DNA of 64,000 bases from the NCBI GenBank assembly GCA_030068145.1, contig JAPJBO010000288.1, forward strand, positions 1 through 64,000, written 5' to 3'. The first letter of the stretch is position 1; every line of letters starts with the position of its first letter. Made by a program: the position numbers and the translations under genes. The stretch is from Diplonema papillatum. Taxonomy: Eukaryota; Euglenozoa; Diplonemea; Diplonemida; Diplonemidae. Under the pieces are notes generated by a model. The model was not told the DNA's origin. It ran no database searches and was given only the letters and a program-made list of their open reading frames with translations. Of this stretch, positions 10,456 through 20,195 are shown piece after piece.

Positions 10456-11599
10456 TGCTGGCAACCCGCACAGTTCACAAACTGAACGAAGGCCGTGCTC
10501 TATGCTGCTTCTTCTTTCTTCGGGGCACACTGGACAGACCGGATCCGAGGGTTCATCGCTCAGGGCAGTCCAACATGAATCGGTATACCAGTGGGCTATC
10601 GACAAAGCCCCGCAGAGCGTGTGCAGCACCAAAGGTTGGGGTACCAAAAGAGGAAAAGAGTGCGATGGGGTCAAAAGAGAGAGAAGTTCGCCAACGAAAC
10701 GTCTTTTTTGTGAAAAGGACCTTCCGACAGTGCCTAAGTCGTGTTCCCTGACCTCGCTCCCTCCTTTTTGCCGTAATTCTTGTGGTTGTGTTGATATCCG
10801 AGCATTGCACACATCCGTCGCGCCAAACTGTTCACTGCACGTGAACACTTTGGTGCTGCCGGTCCTTTTTCTTTTTGCTTGATGTTTCCAGGGGTTGGTG
10901 GTTTTTTTTCTTTTTCCGTTTTCGTTCTTCGGAGAGAAGGGCGAGTTGTCGAAGAGGAGGAAGACGTCGAGGGTCTTGCGGAAAAGCATAAGAGCGGAGG
11001 CAAAAGGGGCGTAACCTTCCTTTTGTGGGTTCTCACAATTTGCTGCAGCCAAACACAGGGGTAAATACTTAACGTGTTCGACAAGAACGAGAGACGGGGA
11101 TTCCCTGTTCGCTCGCCACAGGTCCATTCGGATGGTTCCGACTTCAGCAGACTTCCTTCGATCTTGCAAGGAGAATTCTACATCAGCTACAAAGTGCTGA
11201 CCAGCTACATGCGGCTTGCTTCGTGAGCGCAAGGAATCAGTTTTCGTTTGTCGCCCGCAGGAATGAGGCTGTCTGCAATCTGGTTGCGGTTACGCCGCCT
11301 TGGTCTCCGTATTCGACCGAAGCGCTTGTCAGGGGCTAGAAGAAGGACTAAAAGCAAATGAAAAGGCCATGAAGTCTGCAGTCCAATCCGATGTAGATAT
11401 TGCGTGTTAACTCGCGCTTCGAGCACCTAAAAAAGAAAAAAAAAAACAAGAACGACTGACCACGCCCGACACCCGCGCACGGCGATGGAGCTTGTTTGAG
11501 ATTGCTAGCATTTTCTTTTTTTTGGGGGTCTGTTTTCGTCCTTTTAAAAGCCGGGATATTTAAGTCTCCGGACTGGCAACAAAGGGGGAGTGAAGGCAC

Positions 11600-11826
11600 G
11601 ATGGAAATCCTCGAGGGGCTGCCTTGTGCTTACTTCGAAGGAGGCAAGAGAGGGAGAAACAATACAACTACAAAGTGGGTCTTTTTTGTTGAACGCTTAC
11701 GTCCGCCACTAAACCCAAATTTCCCTGTGTTTCGTGTGGGCTACAGCACATTTACCTCCTTTGATCTTTTTGCAGCTGATGCCTCCTCAGGTATTTCCTA
11801 CAAAGCAGGTGCTTATACAAAAAGAA
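11600..11826 (+). repeat. Repeat A, full copy abutting a gene end
   Basis: From ATCCTCGAGGGGCTGCCTTG to AAAGCAGGTGCTTATACAAA. Its end lies only about 6 bp from the stop codon of the exon at 11832-12279, which is read on the opposite strand. Confidence 0.85.
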
Positions 11827-11831
11827 TGCTT

Positions 11832-12279
11832 TCAGCTGACCACCCGCCAGCCTTGGCCCCGGGCGTAGCAGTAGCACGAGAGGGTGATCCGCTGTTTTTC
11901 CGTGACGAACGAGCCCGAGGTGCCGAGCACCCGGCACCCGTCGACGTGGCAGTAGACGCTGACGTTGACCTTCACCGAGTTGCAGCCGCCGCCCTCCTCG
12001 GGCTCGGCGCACACTTCGAACTCGAGAATTGTGCCCTTTTCAACAGCATGTCCCTGCAGCGCACTGTTCTCCCACTGCACGACGCCCTTCTCCCCGATGC
12101 TGACCTGCACCATTTGATCGCTTCCTCTGCCAGCCCGGATGCCCTCCGCGGTGATGCCTATGCTGGTAGTCCACGACGGCTCGTAAATCGACTGCACCAC
12201 GTATCTGAAGGTGGTACCCCCCGGGAGGAGAGGCAGCAGCGGGAGCGTGTGCGCGTCCCAGTTTCCGGTCCCGATGTTC
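11832..12279 (-). CDS. Last exon of an unidentified spliced gene
   Basis: An open exon of about 148 codons. It starts after a clear acceptor (pyrimidine run ending CCACGCAG, AG at 12280-12281), reads NIGTGNWDAHTLPLL..., and ends YARGQGWRVVS before TGA. The protein is beta-rich with alternating hydrophobics and six cysteines, including C-x-C near the end, suggesting an extracellular or carbohydrate-facing fold, but I recognise no family. No in-frame ATG occurs before GSDQM, so upstream exons are expected. A GTGAGT donor at 12339-12344 would join to give an in-frame stop, so it is probably not the partner. Upstream exons may lie beyond the Gag-like gene, or be lost. Confidence 0.5.
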
Positions 12280-12305
12280 CTGCGTGGAGGGGAGGTGGTC
12301 GTGGT
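12280..12305 (-). promoter_or_regulatory. 3' splice acceptor
   Basis: Minus strand reads CTCTAACCACGACC, then ACCTCCCCTCCACGCAG. It has a branch-like CTCTAAC, a pyrimidine tract and AG, and protein-like coding begins immediately after. Because no start codon follows, this looks like a cis-intron boundary rather than a leader-addition site. Confidence 0.5.
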
Positions 12306-12360
12306 TAGAGTTCAAGTTAGCTTGCATTGTAACCGGGTACTCACTACGGTACGTGCTCTT

Positions 12361-13603
12361 TCACTCTTTCACTCCTAGCACAAAAAGACTCCTGCGACCC
12401 GACACGACGACGTAAGTAACGTGGAGGAGGAGGAAACCCCTTAGTGAGAAAAAGTGTCGTGGCTCTATTTGTGCGCACAGCCGGGGGGAGTCGGGGGAGC
12501 CGAGGTCCCGAGGAGTCAATATTTTCCCTTTTTTTGCTTGGGGGCCGCTGTCGTGTCCGGACTTCCTCTTGAAACCAGACGAACGTCCGGCGGCCCCGCG
12601 GTTCACCGCTATGGGACGCCCGCTCGCAAACGGAGTAGCCTGCGCTGCTCTCCGAGCTGCCTTGACCTCATCGGCGGACTCGGTCTTGCCGACGGCGACC
12701 CTGAGGACGAGATCAACAAACTCCTGATACTCAATCCCGTCGAGATATGTCTCGTAGGCAATACCTCGAGCCCGAGCAACGCCGCGGGGAACGCCCGCCT
12801 CCTTGAAATACATCAAGGTTTCCATGCGCACCATTGCGATGTGAAGAACTCTCAAGTTGTCCTCGCTCCAAGTTCCACTTTGCTTTGAACGACTTCATTT
12901 TCCACAAGGTGCGCATGCTCATGCTGACGGAGTCGGCCTCGGGGGAGTTCGGGCGCTCTAAAAAAGGCCCGTACCGCTGTCGGATTCTGTTAAGAATTTC
13001 GATGACGCAGTCAGGAGAGCCCAAATATGGGATCCATTCGGAAACCCTTCGAATATCAAGATCAAACGGAACGCGGAGGTCTCTGCAACCGAGGGCCATC
13101 AGGGCCGCCCGCTGCTGTTGGGCAAGGGCTGCCAACTGGGCTACCCCCGGATCTTTGTGGTTAAGCAATTCAACCGGGACCGGTGCGATCACCGAGGCCT
13201 GGGAACCCGCGCCGAGGACTGACTCGGCCTCCCACTCAGGCGGCAGTACCTCCTCGGCTTCCTCGGGTTCCGGTTCAACCGGCATCAACGGGCTGCCGTT
13301 GTGCACCAGCCAACAGCATGTGGGACATACCCACGTGGTGTTGAGCGCCTCTGGCAAGGCGAATCTGTCACGATTGTCCCTGCCCCTGAGTCGGGACCGC
13401 AGGCATGAGGCGATACAAACGCCGCCACAACGCGTACAGTGTCTTCCGTTGGCGACATCATGGGCGGTGTCGCATGATGGGGAAAAAACGCATTGTCTTC
13501 GTCCCACAGCAGCCGGGCGGCTCGCCGGATATAGTACGACTGGAATGGTATCCCAATCTACGTTCGGAAGATCCATTTGTTCTAGGGTAGGCTCAGCCGG
13601 CAT
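12361..13603 (-). pseudogene. Zinc-finger Gag-like gene with one frameshift
   Basis: From the ATG at 13603 (MPAEPTLEQMDL) the frame is open to about 12860 and then continues in another frame to TGA at 12361. The join is near KAKWNLE / SEDNLRVLHIAM. The product would be about 410 residues. Residues 38-96 carry a Cys/His cluster (C38, C44, C56, C59, C63, C67, C93, C96, with H49/H55) like a PHD/RING-type finger. A helical middle follows, then a basic tail (FKRKSGHDSGPQAKKGK). This layout suits a retroelement Gag, but no RT or integrase follows, and the name is inference. A programmed shift is not excluded, yet I see no slippery heptamer. It sits just upstream of the orphan exon, possibly within its intron. 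Confidence 0.45.
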
Positions 13604-13825
13604 ATTTTTTGTTTGTGCGTACGTGTGTAAACCCTGTTTTGAGTGATTTAACAAAGCACGCTGCCATCCGACACTTTTTGATATAGACAAGCAAGCTTGT
13701 TACCATAAAAAACTCTCGGCATGGCGGTGTAAGCGCCGGGCCAAGGCGGCTGTGTGGTGAAGTGTGCGCGGAAATGTGCGCGGAGCACAATGACGCAATG
13801 TCACGTGCAGGACGACGACGGAGTG

Positions 13826-13925
13826 CTAGCAAGTGCTAGCAAGTGCTAGCAAGTGCTAGCAAGTACTAGCAAGTGCTAGCAAGTGCTAGCAAGTGCTAGC
13901 AAGTGCTAGCAAGTGCTAGCAAGGG
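13826..13925. repeat. Ten-base tandem repeat (GTGCTAGCAA)
   Basis: About ten near-perfect copies of AGTGCTAGCA head to tail with one GTACTAGCAA and one GGGCTAGC variant. The stop codon of the ubiquitin-like gene (TAG) lies in its first unit. Confidence 0.95.
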
Positions 13926-14272
13926 CTAGCCGCTCCGCTTTTTTGAGGGGAGGACAGGGCATACTCATTTCGAATGCACGTCCCATCTTCGGTCAGCAAG
14001 CACGCGTTTTCAGGCTCCGAAAAGGGGGCCCACGTCAGCCGCACAGGCTTCGGGACTAGCTCAAGGAGGTCGTCGGCTCCGATGCCAGTTTCGTCGAGAT
14101 CGTCGTCGAGGTCAAGCGTGTGGTTGCTGAGGACGAGGTCCAGGTTCTCCGTGGTCACGTCGATGCACTTCAGGGCGGCGACGACGTCGCGCACTGTCGC
14201 GCAAACGTCGACGGCGATGCCGTGCACGTTGCCTTCGACGTCCCGCACGAACAGGGGAAGCTCTCCGGGCAT
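13916..14272 (-). CDS. Small ubiquitin-like-domain protein, probably truncated
   Basis: 118 residues. Residues 5-75 have the beta-grasp pattern: PLFVRDVEGNVHGIAVDV, a helix ATVRDVVAAL, then LVLSNHTLDLDDDL and DDLLELVP. No Gly-Gly end exists, so it is a domain and not a conjugated modifier. Residues 79-107 (LTWAPFSEPENACLLTEDGT) resemble the first strands of a SPRY/B30.2 domain, but the frame ends after ten more residues in the decamer array at SPC-stop. I infer that a longer ubiquitin-like/SPRY protein was cut by array growth; a genuine short protein is the alternative. A minus-strand TTTTCGACAG ends 8 bases before the ATG and could be its acceptor. Confidence 0.6.
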   Translation of the reverse strand: MPGELPLFVRDVEGNVHGIAVDVCATVRDVVAALKCIDVTTENLDLVLSNHTLDLDDDLDETGIGADDLLELVPKPVRLTWAPFSEPENACLLTEDGTCIRNEYALSSPQKSGAASPC

Positions 14273-14529
14273 TGCTTGGGCTGTCGAAAACGGGGTGTGC
14301 GGTCGGCGCGCGTATTCGCGGTAGGGGCCGGTTGCTTGCCCGCTAGTTCCTTCTATCCGGAGCGGCTGGGCCCGCGATTTTCGGCTGCGCTTCCCTCGTC
14401 AATCAGCGGCGAGTGGTTTGAGTGTTTTCTGCTACCGTCGATGCCGCGTTTTCTTTTTTCTTCTTCTTCTGCTTTTTTTGAGTTGAGGTTTTTCTACTTT
14501 CTCGTGTTTGCTTCACTGCCTGCGTTTGT

Positions 14530-14660
14530 TTCTCAAGAAAATACTCGAGGGACTGCCTTGTGCTCATTTCGAAGGAGGCTAGAGGGGAGAAAACAATACA
14601 ACTACAAAGTGGGTCTTTTTTGTGGAAAGCATACGCAGGTGCTTATACAAAAAAATTCCG
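14530..14660 (+). repeat. Repeat A with internal deletion
   Basis: Starts AAAATACTCGAGGGACTGCC, keeps AACTACAAAGTGGGTCTTTT, then jumps directly to CAGGTGCTTATACAAAAAAA. About 100 bp of the middle is missing. Confidence 0.8.
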
Positions 14661-15179
14661 TATTTCGAAAAAATGTGAAAACGGGTTACGTTTGCGCGTT
14701 GTGATTCGTGCGTTCAGATTACGCCGCTGTCAACGTTTCAGCTGCAGCTTTAACGTTCTCTCTAGGAGGCAGTTATGTATCCGGGAGGGGAGAATCTGGT
14801 CGCCACTTTTGAGGAAGCCGGCCATCACTAAGGCTGGTTGAGGAGTGAGCCGACCGGACAAACCGCAAAGACACTCGCGCAATCCGGTGTGGGAGTCCAG
14901 GGTGCATCTCTAATGGAAAGCCCCGAAGAACTACCAGTTTTAGTGGGCCGGTCTCCGCTCGTCTTTCGTTTTACTCTGACGGGATCCGCCCTCCGGCAAT
15001 CCCGACTCTCCAATCTCGGTCGCGAAACGTTTGTGCCCCGCAGTGATGACCAGGCTACCAAGCCACAACACGGCTACGCCGCGCAGCCCTGCTTAGGCAC
15101 CCAACCATAAGAGACAAGCCTGGGAAATGTTTGCGCTTGGTGTTGCCGGGCGCACGAACGAGTACCGTCGCGTCGCATT

Positions 15180-15368
15180 TGTTCTTCGCTTACACCACCG
15201 TGCGTCGTTTATTCACTCAGGACTTTTTCCCCTCTTGTGTTTGTATGTCTTGTCGTGTAGAAGTAGACCCACGTGACCTCACGTCCGTTCAACACGTGGT
15301 TCGGTAGTTACAGCACTTGGGATCCTTTCGGCTCTTTCCTTCCAAGGTGGCGCTTATGTAAAGAAAAA
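15180..15368 (+). repeat. Repeat B copy
   Basis: TTCTTCGCTTACACCACCGT start, CTTGTCGTGTAGAAGTAGAC middle and CCAAGGTGGCGCTTATGTAA end. It matches the copy at 5518-5722 along its whole length. Confidence 0.8.
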
Positions 15369-16139
15369 CGTGCATTAGGGCAGTTAGTGGTGTTAGTTTG
15401 TTACTAGTGTGAGCATCCCTGTGACCGCTGGCTCGGAAGAACCGGTGTCAGCGAGGGTATCAGTGTAAGCAAGTGAGAAGATCTGCTATGACCGCCGCGG
15501 GACGTGAGCTGGTTCGCTTTCGCTGAACCTCGTGTGGGAATTTTGCTGCTTTGTGCCATTGGAAATTCCTAGCGGCGATAGGCTCATTCCCATTAACCTA
15601 GCCCGCGCGGTTTTGACACGAAGCAACGGATTTTCGCAATTTAAATTGGAGGAAATCACCCACAAGGTAGAGTCCAGATTGGTAGTGCAAACCGATCCGG
15701 CCAGGGTGACCGACAGCGATTCTGCGAAAAGAAACAAAGACACGCACCCACAACTAGCTTCAGTTGCAGGCAATCGCGCGAGAAGTCCTGATTCAATCGG
15801 ACTGTTTTGTTTCGCTACGGACTCGACATGCTTCGTCGTGTCTACTCAATACATGGACGAGGGTAGACCCCAGCCAGCCAGAATCCTTCCGATAGAGTAG
15901 CGATAACGGTTCAATCTAGATCTGATATGGAGCTCAGAACGTGGGCCTCCCGGACGACTTTGTGACAGGCCGCAAGCACCCGAGCGATAGATAAAGGTTG
16001 CGGTGGCTGCCTTGTTGCTTCAGCGCCCTTGCACGAAGAAGTATCAAGTTGGCTTCTGCTCCGAGATCCATCGTGACCCTTGCAACCGTTTATGGACAAG
16101 TGTCAGCGCTTTTTGAACAAGCGTAGATGGCGATCTCAT

Positions 16140-16430
16140 TTACCCAGCACAGCTTCAACGTCGCTACTGTCTCCGGCACAGTTTCAATGCTTGCCCCCAG
16201 CACAGCATCAACGCCACTACTGTCTTCAGCACAGCTTTAACGTCACTATCACTACTGTCTCCGGCACAGTTTCAATGCTTGTCCCCAGCACAGCATCAAC
16301 GCCACTACTGTCTCCAGCACAGTTTCAACGCCTGTCTTCAGCACAGCTTCAACGCCACTACTGTCCTCAGCACAGTTTCAACGCCTGTCTCGAGCACAGC
16401 TTCAGCGCCACCACTGTCTCCATCCGAGCG
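16140..16430. repeat. Minisatellite downstream of the IQ gene
   Basis: Imperfect units built from CAGCACAGCTTCAACGCCAC, then TACTGTCT, then CAGCACAGTTTCAACGCCTG. About ten half-units are visible. The array ends about 25 bp before the stop codon of the IQ-motif gene. Confidence 0.85.
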
Positions 16431-16454
16431 TGCTAGAGTGGCAGCGATGCTGAT

Positions 16455-17891
16455 TCACCCTGAGGAAGCGGTGCGCGACGCGACTGCGACGTTGGCGCTG
16501 AGCTCGCGTGCGTAGAGCTCAACGAACCTGCGGGGGCGCTTGGCGAAGCCTTGGGGCGGGCCGACCGGCTCGAGGGCCGCGAGCCTGTCGCGGTGCCGGT
16601 TCCGGCGCATTTCCTCGTTGACCCGCAGCCTGTCGACGAAGTTCGCCTGCGCCTCCTTCGTCAGCCGCGTCCGCTCCGCGTCTCTCAGGTGCGTCTGCGT
16701 CAGGAGCATCGCTTTTTCGCCGGCCTTCCTGCCTTCTTCGTAGTACATCCGCTCGGTCAAGTTCCGCTCCTCGCGCCCGGTGAGCTTCCTCCCGGCTTGC
16801 AGGTTGAGTGCCAGCACCTTTTCGAGCCGGGCTTCGTGCCGGGCGCGCTCTTCGTCGTCGCACAGCCGCTTGTTCAACAGCTTCTGCTCGCTCCACCGGA
16901 GCTTGACTGTCTTCGCCGGGAACGCGAGGCGCCACAGGGCGTCTTGCAGCGACTGCCCCGCGGCCTCGAAGCCCGTCGCGGCGTGCGGCGCCGGCGGCGG
17001 CCGCGGGACGCGCGCCGCCGCCTGCCGCGGGGTGCTCCGCCCCCCGCAGCCCGGCTGCCGCCGCACCCGCCCACCCGGCGCCGCCGCGCAGCACGCGCAC
17101 CGGCACGCCGTGTCGCAGTGCGGGTTCTGCGGGTTCTGCGGGTTCTGCGGGTTCTGCGGGTTCTGCGGGTGAGCGGGCTCCAGCAGGGCCCGGAGGGCCC
17201 CGCCGCCGGCGGCGGCGGCGAGCACCGCTCGCAGGCCGTACAGCTCGTCTGTTTTCCGCAGCGCGCCAGCCTCCAACCGCCGCCCGGTGCCGTTTCCGGC
17301 GCTCCTTCCGAGGTCGTCGGCTGCCACGAGGTAGCCGAGGGGGGGTCCCCGTGGGATGTACGGCGCACCGTACGTGCAAGACATGGCGGCAACTTGCTTC
17401 GTATACGCATTGCAAACGGGGAGCGTGTCCGACCGGATGTCGCAGTGGCTGTTGTGGATCATGTATGTGCCCGGGTGCGGGCTGGCGAAGATGTATCCGA
17501 GGCAGCCAAGATCGGTATACCCGCGTGACACAAGCTCGTCGCGCTCCCCCGGCAGAGTCGTGACCACCGAGTTTTGCTGCGCAGCGGAGTACAAAGCGAG
17601 GAGAGGCGCCGTCGTCCCGCCAGCATCCCGCGTGTTGAACGCGTAGCCAAGGTCGCTCACCCGCGCGTACCCCTCCTCTTCCGGCGAGTCGCCCTGCCCG
17701 CCGGAGGCTGCTACTCGATGGTCCCGCCTGCCGGCATGCCAGTACAGCGCCAGGCCCGCAACCGTGCCTTTCCCCTTTTCGGCGTCCCTGCGCCTCCTCG
17801 CGGCGGCTTCCCTGCCCGCCCTCCCGCGCGCCAGCGCTTGGATCTTCGTCGCCGCTTCCCGCACCGCGCTGTCGCCGTCTTCCGCAGCCAT
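16455..17891 (-). CDS. IQ-motif protein with DUF5648-like segment and coiled coil
   Basis: The ATG at 17891 gives 478 residues; the frame is open further upstream, but the extra part looks like leader sequence. Residues 14-28 (ATKIQALARGRAGRE) form an IQ calmodulin-binding motif. Residues about 90-150 contain PLLALYSAAQQNSVVTTLPG, ERDELVSRGYTDLG and GYIFAS, which recall the LYR-LY...FYTT...ERD...GY repeat of DUF5648-type beta domains; this is tentative. A run of about six PQN units follows (17118-17170), then a Cys/Arg/Pro-rich linker. The last 150 residues are charged helices (SEQKLLNKRLCDDEERARHE..., RMYYEEGRKAGEKAM) suited to a coiled coil. A cytoskeletal or flagellar protein is plausible but unproven. 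Confidence 0.7.
   Translation of the reverse strand: MAAEDGDSAVREAATKIQALARGRAGREAAARRRRDAEKGKGTVAGLALYWHAGRRDHRVAASGGQGDSPEEEGYARVSDLGYAFNTRDAGGTTAPLLALYSAAQQNSVVTTLPGERDELVSRGYTDLGCLGYIFASPHPGTYMIHNSHCDIRSDTLPVCNAYTKQVAAMSCTYGAPYIPRGPPLGYLVAADDLGRSAGNGTGRRLEAGALRKTDELYGLRAVLAAAAGGGALRALLEPAHPQNPQNPQNPQNPQNPHCDTACRCACCAAAPGGRVRRQPGCGGRSTPRQAAARVPRPPPAPHAATGFEAAGQSLQDALWRLAFPAKTVKLRWSEQKLLNKRLCDDEERARHEARLEKVLALNLQAGRKLTGREERNLTERMYYEEGRKAGEKAMLLTQTHLRDAERTRLTKEAQANFVDRLRVNEEMRRNRHRDRLAALEPVGPPQGFAKRPRRFVELYARELSANVAVASRTASSG
17118..17170 (-). repeat. In-frame 9-bp repeat coding PQN units
   Basis: GGGTTCTGC repeated about six times without interruption inside the IQ gene. It adds whole codons only, so length change would keep the frame. 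Confidence 0.9.
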
Positions 17892-18244
17892 CGCGAGCAA
17901 TGGTCCCTTCAGAGCAGGCGCATGAGCTTTTTTTCCACCGACTGAGGTCCTTCTCCTGTTTCCGTCCCTCTCTTCTTCGGCCTCGTTTTGGGGGTTTTTT
18001 TCCCCCCTTTTTTTGCTGATAACCTTACACAAATCGTCGCTGTATTTTTTTCAACTGTTGGGCTTGCCAAGTGTGAATGCAGTGATGACCGACATCAGGT
18101 ATTCGGTGTACATCAGTCATTCTCATAGCGACCTTTCAAAAATGACCACCCTGTGGCAGCGCATACAGTCACCAACGGTGTCACTAAATCGACCAATCTT
18201 GAATGCTATGAGCGCAGGTGTCCCTGAAATCTCTGTTCCCGGGG

Positions 18245-18352
18245 GTTTTTGTGTTTCGTGTGGGCTACAACACATTTACCTCTTTTGATCTATCGCAACT
18301 GGCAGTCTCCTCAAGCATTTCCTACAAAGCAGGTGCTTATACAAAAAAAAAG
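18245..18352 (+). repeat. Repeat A, 3' half
   Basis: TTTCGTGTGGGCTACAACAC to AAAGCAGGTGCTTATACAAA, with little divergence from young copies. Confidence 0.8.
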
Positions 18353-18364
18353 GGAAAATTTCGC

Positions 18365-18462
18365 TTAGGGTAGGCGGTTTTTTTTTTTGGCCCATGTCCG
18401 CGCGCGCGTAAATTTTTGGAACCCCCCGGAAAAAAAAAACTTTTGCAAAAAAAAAACTTTTG
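18365..18462 (+). repeat. Inverted repeat, left arm
   Basis: Reads AGGGTAGGCGG, T run, GGCCCATGTCCG, CG-alternating run, GTAAATTTTTGG, then A runs with CTTTTGC. The right arm at 19690-19797 holds the same blocks in reverse complement. Confidence 0.8.
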
Positions 18463-19376
18463 GGATCTGTGCATTGGAACCGGTCGTGAGAGCGACTGCA
18501 GGCGTAGTCACGAGCGTGTCCGGCTCGGGAAAAGTCGAAAACCTGTTCCTCACACCGATACTTCACGGCGATGCAAATCGCGTAGACGTTGTTTACCTCA
18601 GTGTGTATTGACTTTGAAGCCGACTATGCCCGGTGCTGGGTTGGTGCGCTGGGCAAGCAATATCGTGATACTTTGACGTTGGTGCCAATCTAAACAGCAA
18701 GATTTGCGTAGCTTTAGCCAGCTCCTGCTGGACGCAGTCGAAGCACGCGGGATACAAGCACAGCCTCAGCCTCGAAACCGTGCGCGGTTTTACCGGCAAG
18801 GCATGTCGGGGGGTTTTTTTGCCGCTGTGGTGCGATTATCACACAGAACCAGTCCGCGGGCAGTGCACGCGTCTATGCCTTCCGACGCCTGGAGCAGCTA
18901 CTAGTAGGGACGTATCTGAGACTCGACTGAGGAGGCATTAAAAGGACGCAGGGCAAGCGATGCGTTCGCGGTGCTTGCGACATAGTGCTTTGCACTTGAC
19001 CGGCGGCAATGCTTGTGCCGAGGTATATTTGCGAAGAAAACGGCACTCGGACCGTGACATCGCAATGGGGCATGTCAGAAGAGAGATACAAGATTGACGG
19101 ACACCCGCACAATCGACAGTCCTCTGGTTCACTGCTTTATCGTTCGCGGCGTACCCGGCGAACCGCGATCTCGAGTTTAAACCCGAGTGTTTTTTCTCCT
19201 GTGGCATCGTCTATCCTCTGCAGCCTTCGACTATGGAACTGTTGAACTCTAGACTGCCACCGCAACCCCTCGGACACATCAAGCTCACCACATTCATCTT
19301 TGAGCTCATCGTCCAGGAATTCCACCAACAACGGGCACAAAAGTGCCAACAGCGGACCGGCCAGTAGTATAGCCGG

Positions 19377-19672
19377 TACATACGGTGTGAAGCGGTAGGT
19401 AGAGCCGGTACATACGGTGTGAAGCGGTAGGTAGAGCCGGTACATACGGTGTGAAGCGGTAGGTAGAGCCGGTACATTCATACGGTGTGAAGCGGTAGGT
19501 AGAGCCGGTACATACGGTGTGAAGCGGTGTGTAGCCGGCATACGGTGTGAAGCGGTGTGTAGCCGGTACATACGGTGTGAAGCGGTGTGTAGCCGGTACA
19601 TACGGTATGAAGCGGTGTGTAGCCGGTACATACGGTATGAAGCGGTGTGTAGCCGGTACATACGGTGTGACA
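19377..19672 (-). repeat. Minisatellite, about 30-bp unit
   Basis: Roughly ten units of ACATACGGTGTGAAGCGGT followed by GTGTAGCCGGT or AGGTAGAGCCGGT. Two length classes (about 27 and 31 bp) form two contiguous domains, with one CATTCATACGG variant. Confidence 0.95.
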
Positions 19673-19689
19673 TCCAGTAGCAGAAAGTC

Positions 19690-19797
19690 TTGTGGCAAAA
19701 GTTTTTTTTTTTCTGAAAAGTTTTTTTTTTGCGCGCGCGCGCGTAAATTTCTGTGGGCCGACGGACATGGGCCAAAAAAAAAAAACCGCCTACCCTT
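19690..19797 (-). repeat. Inverted repeat, right arm
   Basis: Reverse complement of the 18365-18462 arm: GGCAAAAG, T runs, GCGCGCGCGC, GTAAATTTCTG, CGGACATGGGCC, A run, CCGCCTACCCTTA. The two arms enclose about 1.2 kb. Confidence 0.8.
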
Positions 19798-20195
19798 ATA
19801 TCCAAAAGTCAAATTTTCGTTTCGCTTATATCCAAAAAGCCAAATTTCCGTTTCGCTTAGATCCAAAAAGCCAAATTTCGTTTCGCATATATCCAAACCT
19901 GGATATAAGCGAAACGCAAATTTGACTTTTGGATATAAGCGAAACGAAATTTGGCTCATTGGATATAAGTGAAACAAAACTTTGTTTCGGATATAAGCGA
20001 AACGAAATTTGGCTTTTTGGATATAAGCGAAACGGAAATTTGGCTTTTTGGATATAAGCGAAACGGAAATTTGGCTTTTTGGATATAAGCGAAACAAAAA
20101 TTTGTTTTGGATATAAGCGAAACGAAATTTGGCTTTTTGGATATAAGCGACACGAAATTTGGCTTTTTGGATATAAGCGAAACGGAAATTTGGCT
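19795..20195. repeat. 28-30 bp satellite with orientation switch
   Basis: Units TATATCCAAAAAGCC + AAATTTCGTTTCGCT. From 19795 to about 19900 they point one way, and from about 19902 to 20195 the reverse complement (GGATATAAGCGAAACG) repeats about ten times. The switch is at AAACCTGGATATAAGC. Confidence 0.95.

Larger units (their letters stand above)
7884..11831. other. Intergenic, no convincing gene
   Basis: Contents: a repeat E copy (about 8420-8650), a repeat A copy (10270-10455) and then another at 11600-11826. The segment 8710-8890 is GC-rich but unrecognised. The open frame at 9749-10882 (+) runs through repeat A and has no domain, so it is not called. Nothing else could be assigned. 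Confidence 0.5.
14273..16454. other. Intergenic, repeats only
   Basis: Contains a repeat A copy with an internal deletion (14530-14660), a repeat B copy (15180-15368) and a 50-bp-scale minisatellite (16140-16430). No protein-like frame was recognised between them. Confidence 0.55.

Noticed and set aside
9749-10882. 377-residue plus-strand frame
   Set aside because: It crosses a repeat A copy, lacks any domain and has uneven composition. Probably chance.
12280-12344. 65-bp GT-AG intron between GTGAGT at 12344 and the acceptor at 12280
   Set aside because: Joining these sites places TAG in the frame of the protein-like exon; the other frame lacks protein character.
16551-17528. 325-residue plus-strand frame under the IQ gene
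   Set aside because: It is antisense to a gene with recognisable motifs; the Arg/Pro-rich content is typical of a shadow.
19306-20097. 263-residue minus-strand frame with repeats such as YRLHTASHRM
   Set aside because: It is the translation of a minisatellite and satellite. Unit lengths vary out of frame and no start context exists.
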